Part shown: one piece after another, positions 7,986 through 16,713 of the stretch
How the letters are laid out: every line of letters begins with the position of its first letter
Numbering within the stretch: position 1 is the first letter of the stretch
Origin: DASQPR01 sp963836775
GTDB taxonomy: Bacteria; Actinomycetota; Actinomycetes; Mycobacteriales; Micromonosporaceae
Assembly: GCA_963836775.1 (NCBI GenBank)
Contig: CAWIKR010000002.1
Span: 2,728,001 to 2,792,000, forward strand
Length of the DNA: 64,000 nucleotides
Direction of reading: 5' to 3'
The notes under the pieces: generated by a model
Seen by the model: the letters and a program-made list of their open reading frames with translations, nothing else
The model's database searches: none
Told to the model about the DNA's origin: nothing
Translations under genes and position numbers: made by a program

Positions 7986-7991
7986 TAAGAT
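7986..7991 (+). promoter_or_regulatory. Candidate -10 element of the ABC exporter gene (leaderless)
   Basis: TAAGAT lies 7 nt upstream of the ATG at 7999. This supports that start over an in-frame start at 7765, whose extra residues have no family counterpart. Confidence 0.4.
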
Positions 7992-7998
7992 CCTGCTT

Positions 7999-9786
7999 AT
8001 GACTTCGGCGACCGTTCCGGCTCAGCGTTCGAAACTGCCCGCCGACGACGAGCCACCCCGGAAGGTGCCGCTGCGCCGGATCGCGGGGCTGTTCCAGCCC
8101 TACCGCGGCATGATGATCGGCCTGCTCGCTCTGGTCCTGTTGCGCAGCATCGCCGGGGTGATCTCGCCGTTCCTGCTCCGCGAGATCCTCGACAAGGGCC
8201 TCCCGCAGCGAGACATCGGCCTGGTCAGCGAACTCGCCCTCGGCATGATCGCCGCGTCGGCGGCGGCGAGCGCACTCGGCGTCTGGACCGGTCAGCTCGC
8301 CACCGTCATCGGTCAGCACGTGATGCACGACCTGCGCGTCTCGGTCTACCGGCATCTACAGCGGATGTCGCTGCGGTTCTTCACCCGCACCAAGACCGGC
8401 GATGTGCTGTCCCGCGTCGTCAACGACGTCGGCGGCGTCGACAATGTGCTGACCAGCACCGCGACCAGCGCCGTTCAATCGTCGACGCAGGCGGTCGCGA
8501 TCGCCGTCGCACTGGTGATCATGGACTGGCGGCTGGCGATGGTCGGGCTCATCGTGATCCCGGTCTACCTGCTGGTGACGTTCCGCCTCGGCGGCCAACG
8601 CCGGGGGCTGGCCCGCGGCCGCCAGCGCAGCCTCGCCGCGCTCACCGCCTCGGTCGAGGAATCGCTGTCCGTGCCGGGCGTCCTGCTGGCCAAGACGATG
8701 GGGCTGTCGGCCGAGATGGAGCGGCGGTTCGCGGCGCAATCCAAGGAGATTTCCGGGTACGAAACCGCCTCCGCGCTGGCCGGCCGCTGGCGGATCGCGA
8801 CCCGGGGAGCCGCGCTCACCATCATTCCGGCGATTGCCTATTGGATCGCCGGCGTCGAGCTGATCCACGGCGGCTCCCCGACCACGCTCGGCACGGTCGT
8901 AGCCTTCACGTCGATGCTGAACCGCCTGGTCGCTCCGGTCAGCTCGATGCAGGGGATCGGCCAGGCGGTCTCCACCTCGCTGGCGCTGTTCGGCCGCATC
9001 TTCGAGGTGCTGGACCTGCCGGTCGAGGTGACCGACGCCGACGCGGCAGCGCCGCTGCGGGTGCACCGCGGCGAGGTGCGGTTCGACCGGGTGCGGTTCT
9101 CCTATGGGGCCGCCGACCGCCCGGCCCTCGTCGACATCTCGTTCACCGCCGCGCCCGGCACCATGACCGCGATCGTCGGCGCCACCGGATCCGGCAAGAC
9201 GAGTCTCGCCTACCTGGTGACCCGCCTCTACGAGCCGGATTCCGGCACGATCGCCATCGACGGGCAGGACATCGGCGCCGTCACCCTGGACTCGCTGGCG
9301 GCGAATGTCGGACTGGTCGCCCAGGACACCTATCTCCTGCACGCCTCGGTACGCGACAATCTGCGCCTCGTGGCACCGACGGCAACCGACGCCGACATCG
9401 AGGCGGCGGCCCGAGCGGCGCACATTCACGACCTGATCGACGGGCTGCCTGATGGGTACGACACCATGGTGGGCGAGCGCGGTTACCGGTTCTCCGGTGG
9501 CGAGCGGCAGCGCTTGGCGATCGCCCGGATCGTCCTGCGCAACCCGCCGGTGCTGGTGCTGGACGAGGCCACGAGCGCTCTGGATACGCGTACCGAACGG
9601 GCCGTGAAAGAGGCCCTCGACGAGTTGGCGAAGGGACGGACCAGCATCGTGATCGCCCATCGGCTGAGCACGGTCGCGGACGCCGACCAGATCCTGGTCC
9701 TTGACCACGGCCGCATCGTCGAGCGCGGCACCCACGCCGAGTTGCTCAGAGCCGGCGGCACCTACGCGGGTTTAGCCCGGCAATGA
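7999..9786 (+). CDS. ABC transporter, fused permease-ATPase exporter
   Basis: The protein has 595 residues. A six-helix type IV exporter domain (about residues 25-330) is fused to a nucleotide-binding domain. Visible motifs are Walker A GATGSGKT (394-401), the signature FSGGERQR (about 498-505, where the usual LSGGQ is changed), Walker B VLVLDEATSALD (518-529) and the H-loop histidine in IVIAHRL. Such half-transporters work as dimers and export lipids, peptides or drugs. The stop overlaps the marR start (ATGA), so both are one operon, which suggests an efflux pump controlled by its own regulator. The pair interrupts the nuo cluster between nuoH and nuoI. Confidence 0.92.
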   Translation: MTSATVPAQRSKLPADDEPPRKVPLRRIAGLFQPYRGMMIGLLALVLLRSIAGVISPFLLREILDKGLPQRDIGLVSELALGMIAASAAASALGVWTGQLATVIGQHVMHDLRVSVYRHLQRMSLRFFTRTKTGDVLSRVVNDVGGVDNVLTSTATSAVQSSTQAVAIAVALVIMDWRLAMVGLIVIPVYLLVTFRLGGQRRGLARGRQRSLAALTASVEESLSVPGVLLAKTMGLSAEMERRFAAQSKEISGYETASALAGRWRIATRGAALTIIPAIAYWIAGVELIHGGSPTTLGTVVAFTSMLNRLVAPVSSMQGIGQAVSTSLALFGRIFEVLDLPVEVTDADAAAPLRVHRGEVRFDRVRFSYGAADRPALVDISFTAAPGTMTAIVGATGSGKTSLAYLVTRLYEPDSGTIAIDGQDIGAVTLDSLAANVGLVAQDTYLLHASVRDNLRLVAPTATDADIEAAARAAHIHDLIDGLPDGYDTMVGERGYRFSGGERQRLAIARIVLRNPPVLVLDEATSALDTRTERAVKEALDELAKGRTSIVIAHRLSTVADADQILVLDHGRIVERGTHAELLRAGGTYAGLARQ

Positions 9787-10247
9787 GCGATCGGCGGGCG
9801 CGGCTGTCGTGGAGCGCGACGGATCGGGAAGTGGCCCGGGACCTGCGCGACAGCGTTGTCACGCTGTCCCGCAAGCTGCGCAGCCAGCGCCAGGAGCACG
9901 GAATCAGCCCGACCGGGATCGCGGTCCTGGCCCGGCTGTTTCGCGATGGTACGGCGACCGGCAAGGCGATCGCCGACGCCGAGGGCACCCAGCCGCAGAC
10001 GTTGACCCGGGCATTCGCGCAGCTGGAGGAGCGGGGCCTGATCGCCAAGCGGCCCGATCCGGATGACGGCCGCCAGGTGCTGCTGTCCATCACCGGCGAC
10101 GGCGTCCGGCTGCTCCAGGCGCACGCCGGGACCCAGGTGACCTGGCTGACCGAGGCGATGGAGGCCGAACTGACGCCGGCCGAGCGGGAGATGTTGCGGG
10201 TGGCCGCGGCCCTGCTGGACCGGCTCGCGTACCACCGATCGATCTGA
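9783..10247 (+). CDS. MarR family transcriptional regulator
   Basis: The protein has 154 residues and the MarR winged-helix layout: an N-terminal dimerisation helix, HGISPTGIAVLARLF, the recognition region GTQPQTLTRAFAQLEERGLIAKRPDPDDGRQVLLSIT with the DxR wing, and C-terminal dimer helices. It overlaps the ABC exporter gene by 4 bp. It most likely represses its own operon through the dyad at 7930-7947 until an exported compound is bound (inference). The nuoI start follows 62 bp later. Confidence 0.9.
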   Translation: MSDRRARLSWSATDREVARDLRDSVVTLSRKLRSQRQEHGISPTGIAVLARLFRDGTATGKAIADAEGTQPQTLTRAFAQLEERGLIAKRPDPDDGRQVLLSITGDGVRLLQAHAGTQVTWLTEAMEAELTPAEREMLRVAAALLDRLAYHRSI

Positions 10248-10308
10248 AGCCGCAGCCGTCACGACGGAGATCGACCCCCGGTTCTCGCCCTGGAGTGCGG
10301 AACACGGA

Positions 10309-10839
10309 ATGATGTCATCTGTGAGCGGCATGAGCGGTGTTCCCGGTAGTGGCCTGGCGAAGGGTCTCGCGGTCACGCTGAAAACCATGCTCCGGCCGGC
10401 GCACACCCAGCAGTATCCCGATGTCGAGCCGGATCTGCCGCCGCGCTCCCGGGGCGTGATCGCGCTGCTTGAGGAGAACTGCACGGTCTGCATGCTGTGC
10501 GCCCGGGAGTGCCCGGACTGGTGCATCTACATCGATTCCCACAAGGAAGAGGTGCAGGTCCCCGGTGCCGCCCGGCCGCGCCAGCGCAATGTGCTGGACC
10601 GGTTCGCCATCGACTTCTCCCTGTGCATGTATTGCGGCATCTGCATCGAGGCCTGCCCGTTCGACGCGCTGTTCTGGACGCCGGAGTTCGAATACGCCGA
10701 ATACGACATCCGCGACCTGCTCCATGAAAAGGGCACGCTGCGCGAGTGGATGTGGACGGTGCCGCCGCCGCCGGCGCACGACCCGCAGGGCGAGCCGGCC
10801 AAGGAAGAGACCGCGGCGCGCAAGGCGATGGACGCATGA
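10309..10839 (+). CDS. nuoI: NADH-quinone oxidoreductase subunit I
   Basis: The protein has 176 residues. It holds two four-cysteine [4Fe-4S] motifs, CTVCMLCARECP and CMYCGICIEACP, which carry clusters N6a and N6b in the electron path to NuoB. The sequence between (PRQRNVLDRFAIDFSLC) and FWTPEFEYAEYD are typical of NuoI. The start is uncertain: ATG at 10309, ATG at 10312 or GTG at 10321 are possible. Its stop overlaps the start of nuoJ. It resumes the nuo cluster after the ABC-marR insertion. Confidence 0.92.
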   Translation: MMSSVSGMSGVPGSGLAKGLAVTLKTMLRPAHTQQYPDVEPDLPPRSRGVIALLEENCTVCMLCARECPDWCIYIDSHKEEVQVPGAARPRQRNVLDRFAIDFSLCMYCGICIEACPFDALFWTPEFEYAEYDIRDLLHEKGTLREWMWTVPPPPAHDPQGEPAKEETAARKAMDA

Positions 10840-11336
10840 CGACTGCGGACGTGCTGCTGCTCGCGCTCGGCGCGCTCGCGATCGGTTCCGGCATCAGGGT
10901 GGTGGCAACCACCCATCTCGTACGCGCCGGATTGTGGCTGGTGGTCACGCTGGCGTCGCTGGCCGGGATGTACCTGGTCCTGGGCGCCGAGCTGGTCGCC
11001 TGGGTGCAGGTCCTGCTCTACGTCGGTGCTGTGGTGGTGCTCCTGCTGTTCGCGGTGATGCTGACCCGGGCACCGATCGGTTCATCACCGGACATGGACC
11101 GGCCGAAGACCACCGGCGCCCTGATCGGCGGTGCCGCCGGGCTCGGGCTCGGCGCGCTGCTGGTGGACGCGTTCCACTGGTGCTACGTGCCGCAGCGCCC
11201 GTCCGGCTCGGCGGAGAACGTCGGTGCCGCCGTCTTCCGGACCTGGGCGCTGCCGTTCGAGGTGCTGTCGATGCTGCTGCTGGCGGCTCTGGTCGGCGCG
11301 ATCGTGGTGTCCCGCCCGGTTCGGGGGACGGAATAA
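10836..11336 (+). CDS. nuoJ: NADH-quinone oxidoreductase subunit J
   Basis: The protein has 166 residues and five predicted membrane helices. The helix LVAWVQVLLYVGAVVVLLLFAVMLT contains the conserved NuoJ pi-bulge region. NuoJ is part of the E-channel of the membrane arm. The ATG overlaps the nuoI stop (ATGA) and its own TAA overlaps the nuoK start, so translation is coupled. Confidence 0.9.
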   Translation: MTTADVLLLALGALAIGSGIRVVATTHLVRAGLWLVVTLASLAGMYLVLGAELVAWVQVLLYVGAVVVLLLFAVMLTRAPIGSSPDMDRPKTTGALIGGAAGLGLGALLVDAFHWCYVPQRPSGSAENVGAAVFRTWALPFEVLSMLLLAALVGAIVVSRPVRGTE

Positions 11337-11692
11337 TGCACCCGGTCATTCCATACCTCGTCGCGGCGGTCCTGTTCGGGCTCGGCATCTACGGCGTCCT
11401 GGTGCGCCGCAACGCGGTGCTGCTGCTGGCCGCCGTCGAGTTGCTGCTGAACGCCGTCAACCTGGTCCTGGTCACCGCCGACAACACGGTCACCTCGACG
11501 TTGCCGCACTCGGGCAGCGTGTTCGCGCTGTTCGTGATCGTGCTCGCCGCCGCCGAGATCGGTGTCGGCCTGGCCATCGTGCTGCAGCTCTACCGGCTGC
11601 GGGGCAGCATCGCGGCGGACGCGGTGCCGTTGGGTGAGCGGATCCCCGAAGACGACGTGGCTCCCACTGACACGCCGATGAGCGCCTCGTGA
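11336..11692 (+). CDS. nuoK: NADH-quinone oxidoreductase subunit K
   Basis: The protein has 118 residues and three helices. The first two carry the conserved glutamate of NuoK (AVELLLNAVNLVLV), and the third reads FALFVIVLAAAEIGVGLAIVLQLYR, also with a conserved Glu. It is coupled to nuoJ by TAATG and to nuoL by a 4-bp overlap. The C-terminal 20 residues are an acidic tail. Confidence 0.92.
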   Translation: MHPVIPYLVAAVLFGLGIYGVLVRRNAVLLLAAVELLLNAVNLVLVTADNTVTSTLPHSGSVFALFVIVLAAAEIGVGLAIVLQLYRLRGSIAADAVPLGERIPEDDVAPTDTPMSAS

Positions 11693-13570
11693 GTGCCGCG
11701 GTCCCGGCCGCCATCACGATGGTGACGGCGCCGGCCGCGGCCGGCCTGATCGGGCTGCTGTTCCCACGCAACGCCAAGCGTCCGGCGGCGATCCTCGGCG
11801 TCGGCGCGGCGGCGATCGCCCTGGTGGCGTCGATCGTGCTGACCTTCTCCCTGTCCTCGGGGGTGACCGCCGAGCGGTCCTGGACCTGGGTCGAATTCGG
11901 GCCGCTGAAGGTGACGCTCGGCGTGTTCCTGACCTTTGCGATGGCCTACGTGGCGATCGCGGTGCGCGTGGTGGCTCTGGCGGTGCAGGTCTATTCGGTG
12001 ACCTACCTGGACACCGACCGGCGATTCGCGCCCTACGCCGCCCAGATCAGCCTCTTCACGGCGGCGATGCTGATCGTCGTGGTCTCCGGGGATCTGATCA
12101 GCCTGCTGGTCGGCTGGGAGGTCATGGGCATCTGCTCATACCTGCTGATCGGCCACGACCGCACACTCCCGGAGGCTCCGGCGGCCGCCGTGAAGGCGTT
12201 CATCGTGACCCGCTTCGGCGACGTCGGCTTCATGCTCGGCATCGCACTCCTGGGTCTGAGTGTCGGCAGCTTCCGGCTGGGCCGGCTCTACGAGACCGTC
12301 GGCCTGATCTCACCGGCCCGGCTCACCGTCATCGGATTCCTGCTGCTGCTCGGCGCCATCGGCAAGAGCGCACAGTTCCCGCTGCACACCTGGCTGCCGG
12401 ACGCGATGGCCGGCCCGACGCCGATCTCCGCACTCATCCACGCCGCCACCATGGTCGCCGCGGGTGTCATCGTGCTGGCGCGGCTGTTCGTGGTGTTCTG
12501 GTCGTCGACCTCGGTGATGATCACCATCGCGATCATCGCGGTGATCACGATGCTGCTGGCCGCCCTGGCCGCGACCGCTCAGGATGACATCAAGCGGGTG
12601 CTGGCCTGGAGCACGGTCAGCCAGGTGGCGTTCATGTTCGCCGGGTTCGCCGTCGGATTCCCGGCACCGCGCTGTTCCACCTGCTCACCCACGCCGCTTT
12701 CAAGGCGCTGCTGTTCCTCGCGGCCGGCTGCGTGATCCACGCGGTCGGCACCAACTCGATGACCCGGATGGGCGGCCTCCGCCGGACCATGCCGGTCACC
12801 TTCATCTCCATGTCGATCGGGCTGGCGGCGCTGGCCGGCGTGCCGCCGTTCGCCGGATTCTTCTCCAAGGACGTGATCATCGACCAGGCGTGGAAGGTCG
12901 CCGACGGTTCGTCCGGCTGGCGCACGTGCCGCGCTGGACCGGCGTCCTGGTGCTGGTCGGCCTGCTGACCACGGTGGTGCTGACGGCCTGGTATTGCGAC
13001 CCGGCTGTGGCTACGCACCTTCTTCGGCGACTACCGCGGCGGTGCGCTGGTGGCGAGCACCCGCACGAGGCGCCCCCGCTGATGCGGTGGCCGGTGATCA
13101 TCTTGGCGATCCCGACGACCCTGCTCGGATTCGCGGCGCTGTCGGACACGTTCGCGGTCCGGATCGGAAGCTTCGAGCCGTTCGAGTTCGGGACCGGTCC
13201 GACCGTGGTGTCACTGCTGCTGGTCGTGCTCGGCTTCCTGTCCGCGCTCTACACCTGGCGGACCGCTCCGAAGGCAGACCCGGCTCGGGTGCTCGGTCGG
13301 TCCAAGAAGACCGTGGCCAACGCGTTCTACTTCGACGCGGTGCAGGACGCGCTGGTGGTACGGCCGGTCACCGCGCTGGCGCGGCTGGTGCGCCGGGGCG
13401 ACGAGGCGGTGGTCGACGGCGCGGTTGAGGGCGTGGGCCGGCGTACCGAGGTGTTCGGCGACAACGCCGACACGTTCCAGCGCGGTCCACTGCCGCGGGC
13501 CGCGTCCGCGGTCTTCGGTGGTGCGGTGCTGATCGCGCTGATCGCGCTGTTCGTCGGAGGCCTCCGATGA
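11689..13570 (+). pseudogene. nuoL: NADH-quinone oxidoreductase subunit L, interrupted by frameshifts
   Basis: The coding sequence of a full-length NuoL (about 625 residues) is present but split over three frames. The first part (11689 to about 12661) holds the core antiporter helices with GWEVMGICSYLLIG and LPDAMAGPTPISALIHAATMV. At 12661-12664 one base is missing (FPGTALFHLLTHAAFKALLFL reads on in the next frame). A second change near 12917 (loss of 1 or 4 bases around GGCTGG), an extra base near 12998 and a further lost base near 13058 are needed to recover the C-terminal part, which ends with the lateral-helix region. The start overlaps nuoK and the end overlaps nuoM. Sequence error or genuine inactivation are both possible. 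Confidence 0.85.
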
Positions 13571-15060
13571 ACGTCGTTCTGGTCGCGGTCCTGGCGCTGC
13601 CCGCGCTGGGCGCGCTCGCCGCCGGCCTGACGCGCTCCGAACGGGCCGGATCCCTTGCCGGTACGGCGGCAGCCGCCCTGGCACTGATCGCGGGCGTGGC
13701 ACTCGGGTTCGACCGGCACGCTCCGGCGGCCGGCACCATCCGGCCCTGGCACCAGGTCAACGAGCCCTGGGTCAGCGCCCTGAAACTGCGCTTCCACATC
13801 GGGGTGGACGGAATCTCCTACCCGCTGGTGGTGCTGACCGCGCTGCTCACCCTGCTGTGCTGCCTCTACGTCCTGTTCCGGGTGGAGGACGCCGCGCGTG
13901 GGCAGCTGTTGATCGCGCTGCTGCTGGCGGTCGAGGTCGGCATCGCCGGGGTGTTCCTCTCGCTGGACCTGGTGCTGTTCTTCATCTTCTTCGAGGTCGT
14001 GCTGGTCCCGATGTACGCGATCATCGCCGGCTGGGGTGGCGAGCGGCGCCGGCACGCCGCGGTGAAGTTCCTGCTCTACACGCTGTTCGGGTCGGTGCTG
14101 CTGCTGGTCGGCGTGTTCCTGGTGGTGACCAAGGCCGGGACCGCGGACCTGATCGTGCTCTCATCCGGTCGCGGCGCGGCGCTGTCCAGCGGCACCCAGC
14201 TGGCCGCGTTTGTGCTGCTGGGGCTGGCGTTCGCGGTCAAGAGCCCGCTGTGGCCGCTGCACACCTGGCTGCCGGATGCGCATACCGAGGCGCCGACGGT
14301 GGGCTCGGTGATCCTGGCCGGCGTGCTGCTGAAGATGGGCACCTACGGTCTGCTCCGGGTCGCGGTCGGCGTGTTGCCGGACGCCGCTCGCCGGGTTGCG
14401 CCGGTGCTGGGCGTGCTCGCGGCGGCCGCCATCATCATCGGATGCCTGGTCTGCCTCGCCCAGGACGAGCTGAAGCGGCTGATCGCCTACTCCAGCGTCG
14501 GGCACATGGGATTCGTGCTGCTCGCCATCGCGACCATGACATCGATCGGGTTCACCGCGGCCCTGATCGGCAACATCGCCCACGGCATCATCACCGGCCT
14601 GCTGTTCTTCCTGGCCGGCGCGGTCAAGCACCGGACACATACCGGCCGTCTGACGGATCTCGGCGGTCTCCGCGAACGCGCCCCGGCCCTGGCGGGCCTG
14701 CTCGCGTTCGCGGCGATCGCCTCGCTGGGCCTGCCCGGCCTGGCCGGCTTCTGGGGTGAGGCATTCGCCGTGGTGGCGTCGCTGAGCCGGAACCAGCCGC
14801 TGTGGACCGTGCTCGGCGTGCTCGCGGCGATCGGCGGCGTGCTGACCGCGGCCTACTTCCTGCGGATGCTGCGCCGGGTGACGCAGGGGCCGGCGTCTTC
14901 GTCCGTGTCCGGTGTGGCGCCCGCGATTGCCCGCGGCGAGTGGATCGCCTGGGCACCACTGGTGCTGCTGGCCCTGGCAGTCGGGTTGATTCCGGCGGCG
15001 GTGCTGAGCATGGCGCGCCCCACGGTGGCGGCACTGGCGTCGGCGGTGGTGGGTCGATGA
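13567..15060 (+). CDS. nuoM: NADH-quinone oxidoreductase subunit M
   Basis: The protein has 497 residues and about 14 transmembrane helices of the Mrp-antiporter fold. Key features are the conserved Glu in FFIFFEVVLVPMY, the Lys in the KSPLWPLHTWLPDAHTEAPT segment, and GHMGFV. NuoM is a proton-pumping subunit of the membrane arm. It starts 4 bp inside nuoL and overlaps nuoN by 4 bp. No defect is seen. Confidence 0.94.
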   Translation: MNVVLVAVLALPALGALAAGLTRSERAGSLAGTAAAALALIAGVALGFDRHAPAAGTIRPWHQVNEPWVSALKLRFHIGVDGISYPLVVLTALLTLLCCLYVLFRVEDAARGQLLIALLLAVEVGIAGVFLSLDLVLFFIFFEVVLVPMYAIIAGWGGERRRHAAVKFLLYTLFGSVLLLVGVFLVVTKAGTADLIVLSSGRGAALSSGTQLAAFVLLGLAFAVKSPLWPLHTWLPDAHTEAPTVGSVILAGVLLKMGTYGLLRVAVGVLPDAARRVAPVLGVLAAAAIIIGCLVCLAQDELKRLIAYSSVGHMGFVLLAIATMTSIGFTAALIGNIAHGIITGLLFFLAGAVKHRTHTGRLTDLGGLRERAPALAGLLAFAAIASLGLPGLAGFWGEAFAVVASLSRNQPLWTVLGVLAAIGGVLTAAYFLRMLRRVTQGPASSSVSGVAPAIARGEWIAWAPLVLLALAVGLIPAAVLSMARPTVAALASAVVGR

Positions 15061-16547
15061 CGGCGACGGTGGATCAGGTGGCGCTGGTTCCCGCCTATCT
15101 GGCCGCCGGAACCGCCCTGGTCGCCTTCCTGGTGGACCTGATCGTGCCGGGTCGCCGTGCACCCCTGTTGGCGGCCACCTGCCTCGGCACGGTGGCGACC
15201 GCGGTGGCCGCGTGGGTGATCGGTGCCGGGCATCCGCGCGCGGCATTCTGCGTACCGCAAGGATGTTCCCTGGTCGCCGACCGCACCGGGGCGCTGATCG
15301 CCGTACTGTTCGCGCTCCTGACGCTGGCCGTGCTGCTGCTGTCGCCGGCGGTGCTCAAGGCCGGGCTGCCGCCGGGGGAGTACTGCTTCCTGCTGGCCGC
15401 CTCGATGACCGGCGGTGTGGTGCTGGGCTATGCCCGGGACCTGATCACCCTGGTGATCGCGTTGGAGACGCTGACGCTGCCGCTCTACGCGCTGGTGGCA
15501 CTGCGCCGGCGGCGGGTCTCCAGTGCCGAGGGCGCGGTGGTGTTCTTCGTCGTCAGCGTCGTCTCGTCGGCGGTGACGCTGATGGGCGCGGCACTGCTCT
15601 ACGCCGTGACCGGGGCGCTGCACTTCATGTCGCTGAACGCGGTGCTGGCTGCCAACCCGGCGCTGCGGGATCTGCCGTTGACCCGGGTCGCGGTGGTGCT
15701 CGTGATCGCCGGGCTGGCGTTCAAGGTGGCGGCGGTGCCGTTCCATGCCTGGGCTCCGGCCGCCTATGACGGGGCGCCGACGCCGATTGCCGCGTACCTT
15801 TCGACGGCTAGCAAGCTCGGCGGCGTGATCGCCATCGTGCTGGTCTCGGTGCAGGCCCTGCGTCCCGCGCTGCCGGTGACCGGTCCGATCCTGGCGGTGC
15901 TCGCGGTGATCACCATGACCGTCGGCAACATTACGGCACTGCGGCAGGACCGGATGGTGCGGCTGCTCGCCTGGTCGTCGATCGCCCAGGCCGGCTACAT
16001 TCTCGCGCCGCTCGGTGCGTTTGCGCTGGCCCGTGGGCGCTCGGATGCGGACATCGATGTCGCGGTGGCGGCCACGCTCGCGTACACCATCTTCTATGTC
16101 GTCTTGGAGATGGGAGCATTCGCCGCGGTGATCGCGGTTCGCGGCGGGGACGATGGCGGGCCGATCTCGGACTATCGCGGCGTCGCGCGGCGGCGGCCGT
16201 GGATCGGCGCGGCGTTCGTGCTGGCCTTCCTCGGTCTCGCCGGGTTGCCGCCGGGCATCGCCGGGCTGTTCGCCAAGGTCATCGTGGTGCGCTCGCTGCT
16301 GACCGGCGGGTCGGCGTGGCTGGCGATCATCGTCGCGCTCAATGCGGTGATCGGGTTGGCCTACTACGCGCGGGTGATCGGGTTGATGTGCGCCTCGCCG
16401 TCGACATTGACGTCGGTGCCGGCACCTCGCGGCAAGGTGTCGTGGACCGTCGTTGCTACGCTCGCGATCGTGACCTTGGCCGGACTCGTGATCGGCCTCG
16501 CACCGCAGCTAGTGCTACACGTCGTCGACACGGCGGCGCTGCGTTAG
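15057..16547 (+). CDS. nuoN: NADH-quinone oxidoreductase subunit N
   Basis: The protein has 496 residues and about 14 helices. It has the antiporter-family Glu in the segment VIALETLTLPLYALVAL, the Lys in LAFKVAAVPFHAWAPAAYDGAPTP, and WSSIAQAGY. It is the third antiporter-like pump of the arm and the last nuo gene. The ATG overlaps the nuoM stop. A weak hairpin around GAGGTC...GACCTC lies just downstream. htpX follows 166 bp later; in Streptomyces a second, partial nuo cluster is, to my knowledge, also followed by htpX. Confidence 0.94.
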   Translation: MTATVDQVALVPAYLAAGTALVAFLVDLIVPGRRAPLLAATCLGTVATAVAAWVIGAGHPRAAFCVPQGCSLVADRTGALIAVLFALLTLAVLLLSPAVLKAGLPPGEYCFLLAASMTGGVVLGYARDLITLVIALETLTLPLYALVALRRRRVSSAEGAVVFFVVSVVSSAVTLMGAALLYAVTGALHFMSLNAVLAANPALRDLPLTRVAVVLVIAGLAFKVAAVPFHAWAPAAYDGAPTPIAAYLSTASKLGGVIAIVLVSVQALRPALPVTGPILAVLAVITMTVGNITALRQDRMVRLLAWSSIAQAGYILAPLGAFALARGRSDADIDVAVAATLAYTIFYVVLEMGAFAAVIAVRGGDDGGPISDYRGVARRRPWIGAAFVLAFLGLAGLPPGIAGLFAKVIVVRSLLTGGSAWLAIIVALNAVIGLAYYARVIGLMCASPSTLTSVPAPRGKVSWTVVATLAIVTLAGLVIGLAPQLVLHVVDTAALR

Positions 16548-16713
16548 TAGCGGAGGTCGCGGCTGCCTCGGCGGCGACGTCGCGGTGACCTCAAGTGTTG
16601 ATCTTCAGGGTTTTCTCAGGGTCGTGACAGCTTAATCCCGGGTTACTGCGGGAAGACTGGACATCTGAGCGGATGTTGAAATCGACGTACGGGTCGGCGT
16701 TAAAGGAGAAAAA

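Larger units (their letters stand above)
7588..7998. other. 411-bp intergenic region between nuoH and the ABC exporter
   Basis: No coding sequence is recognised. It opens with a 7-bp tandem repeat (GTCGCCG, three full copies, 7588-7608). An imperfect palindrome follows: 7618-7630 (TGTCGGGAAACTG) pairs with 7655-7667 at 12 of 13 positions around a GC-poor loop, and may end nuoCH transcription. Towards the ABC gene lie the inverted repeat at 7930-7947 and a -10-like hexamer at 7986. The length and content suggest that the ABC-marR pair has its own promoter. Confidence 0.5.

Noticed and set aside
7765..7998. N-terminal extension of the ABC exporter
   Set aside because: The extra 78 residues have no family counterpart and would cover the dyad and the -10-like element; the start at 7999 is preferred.
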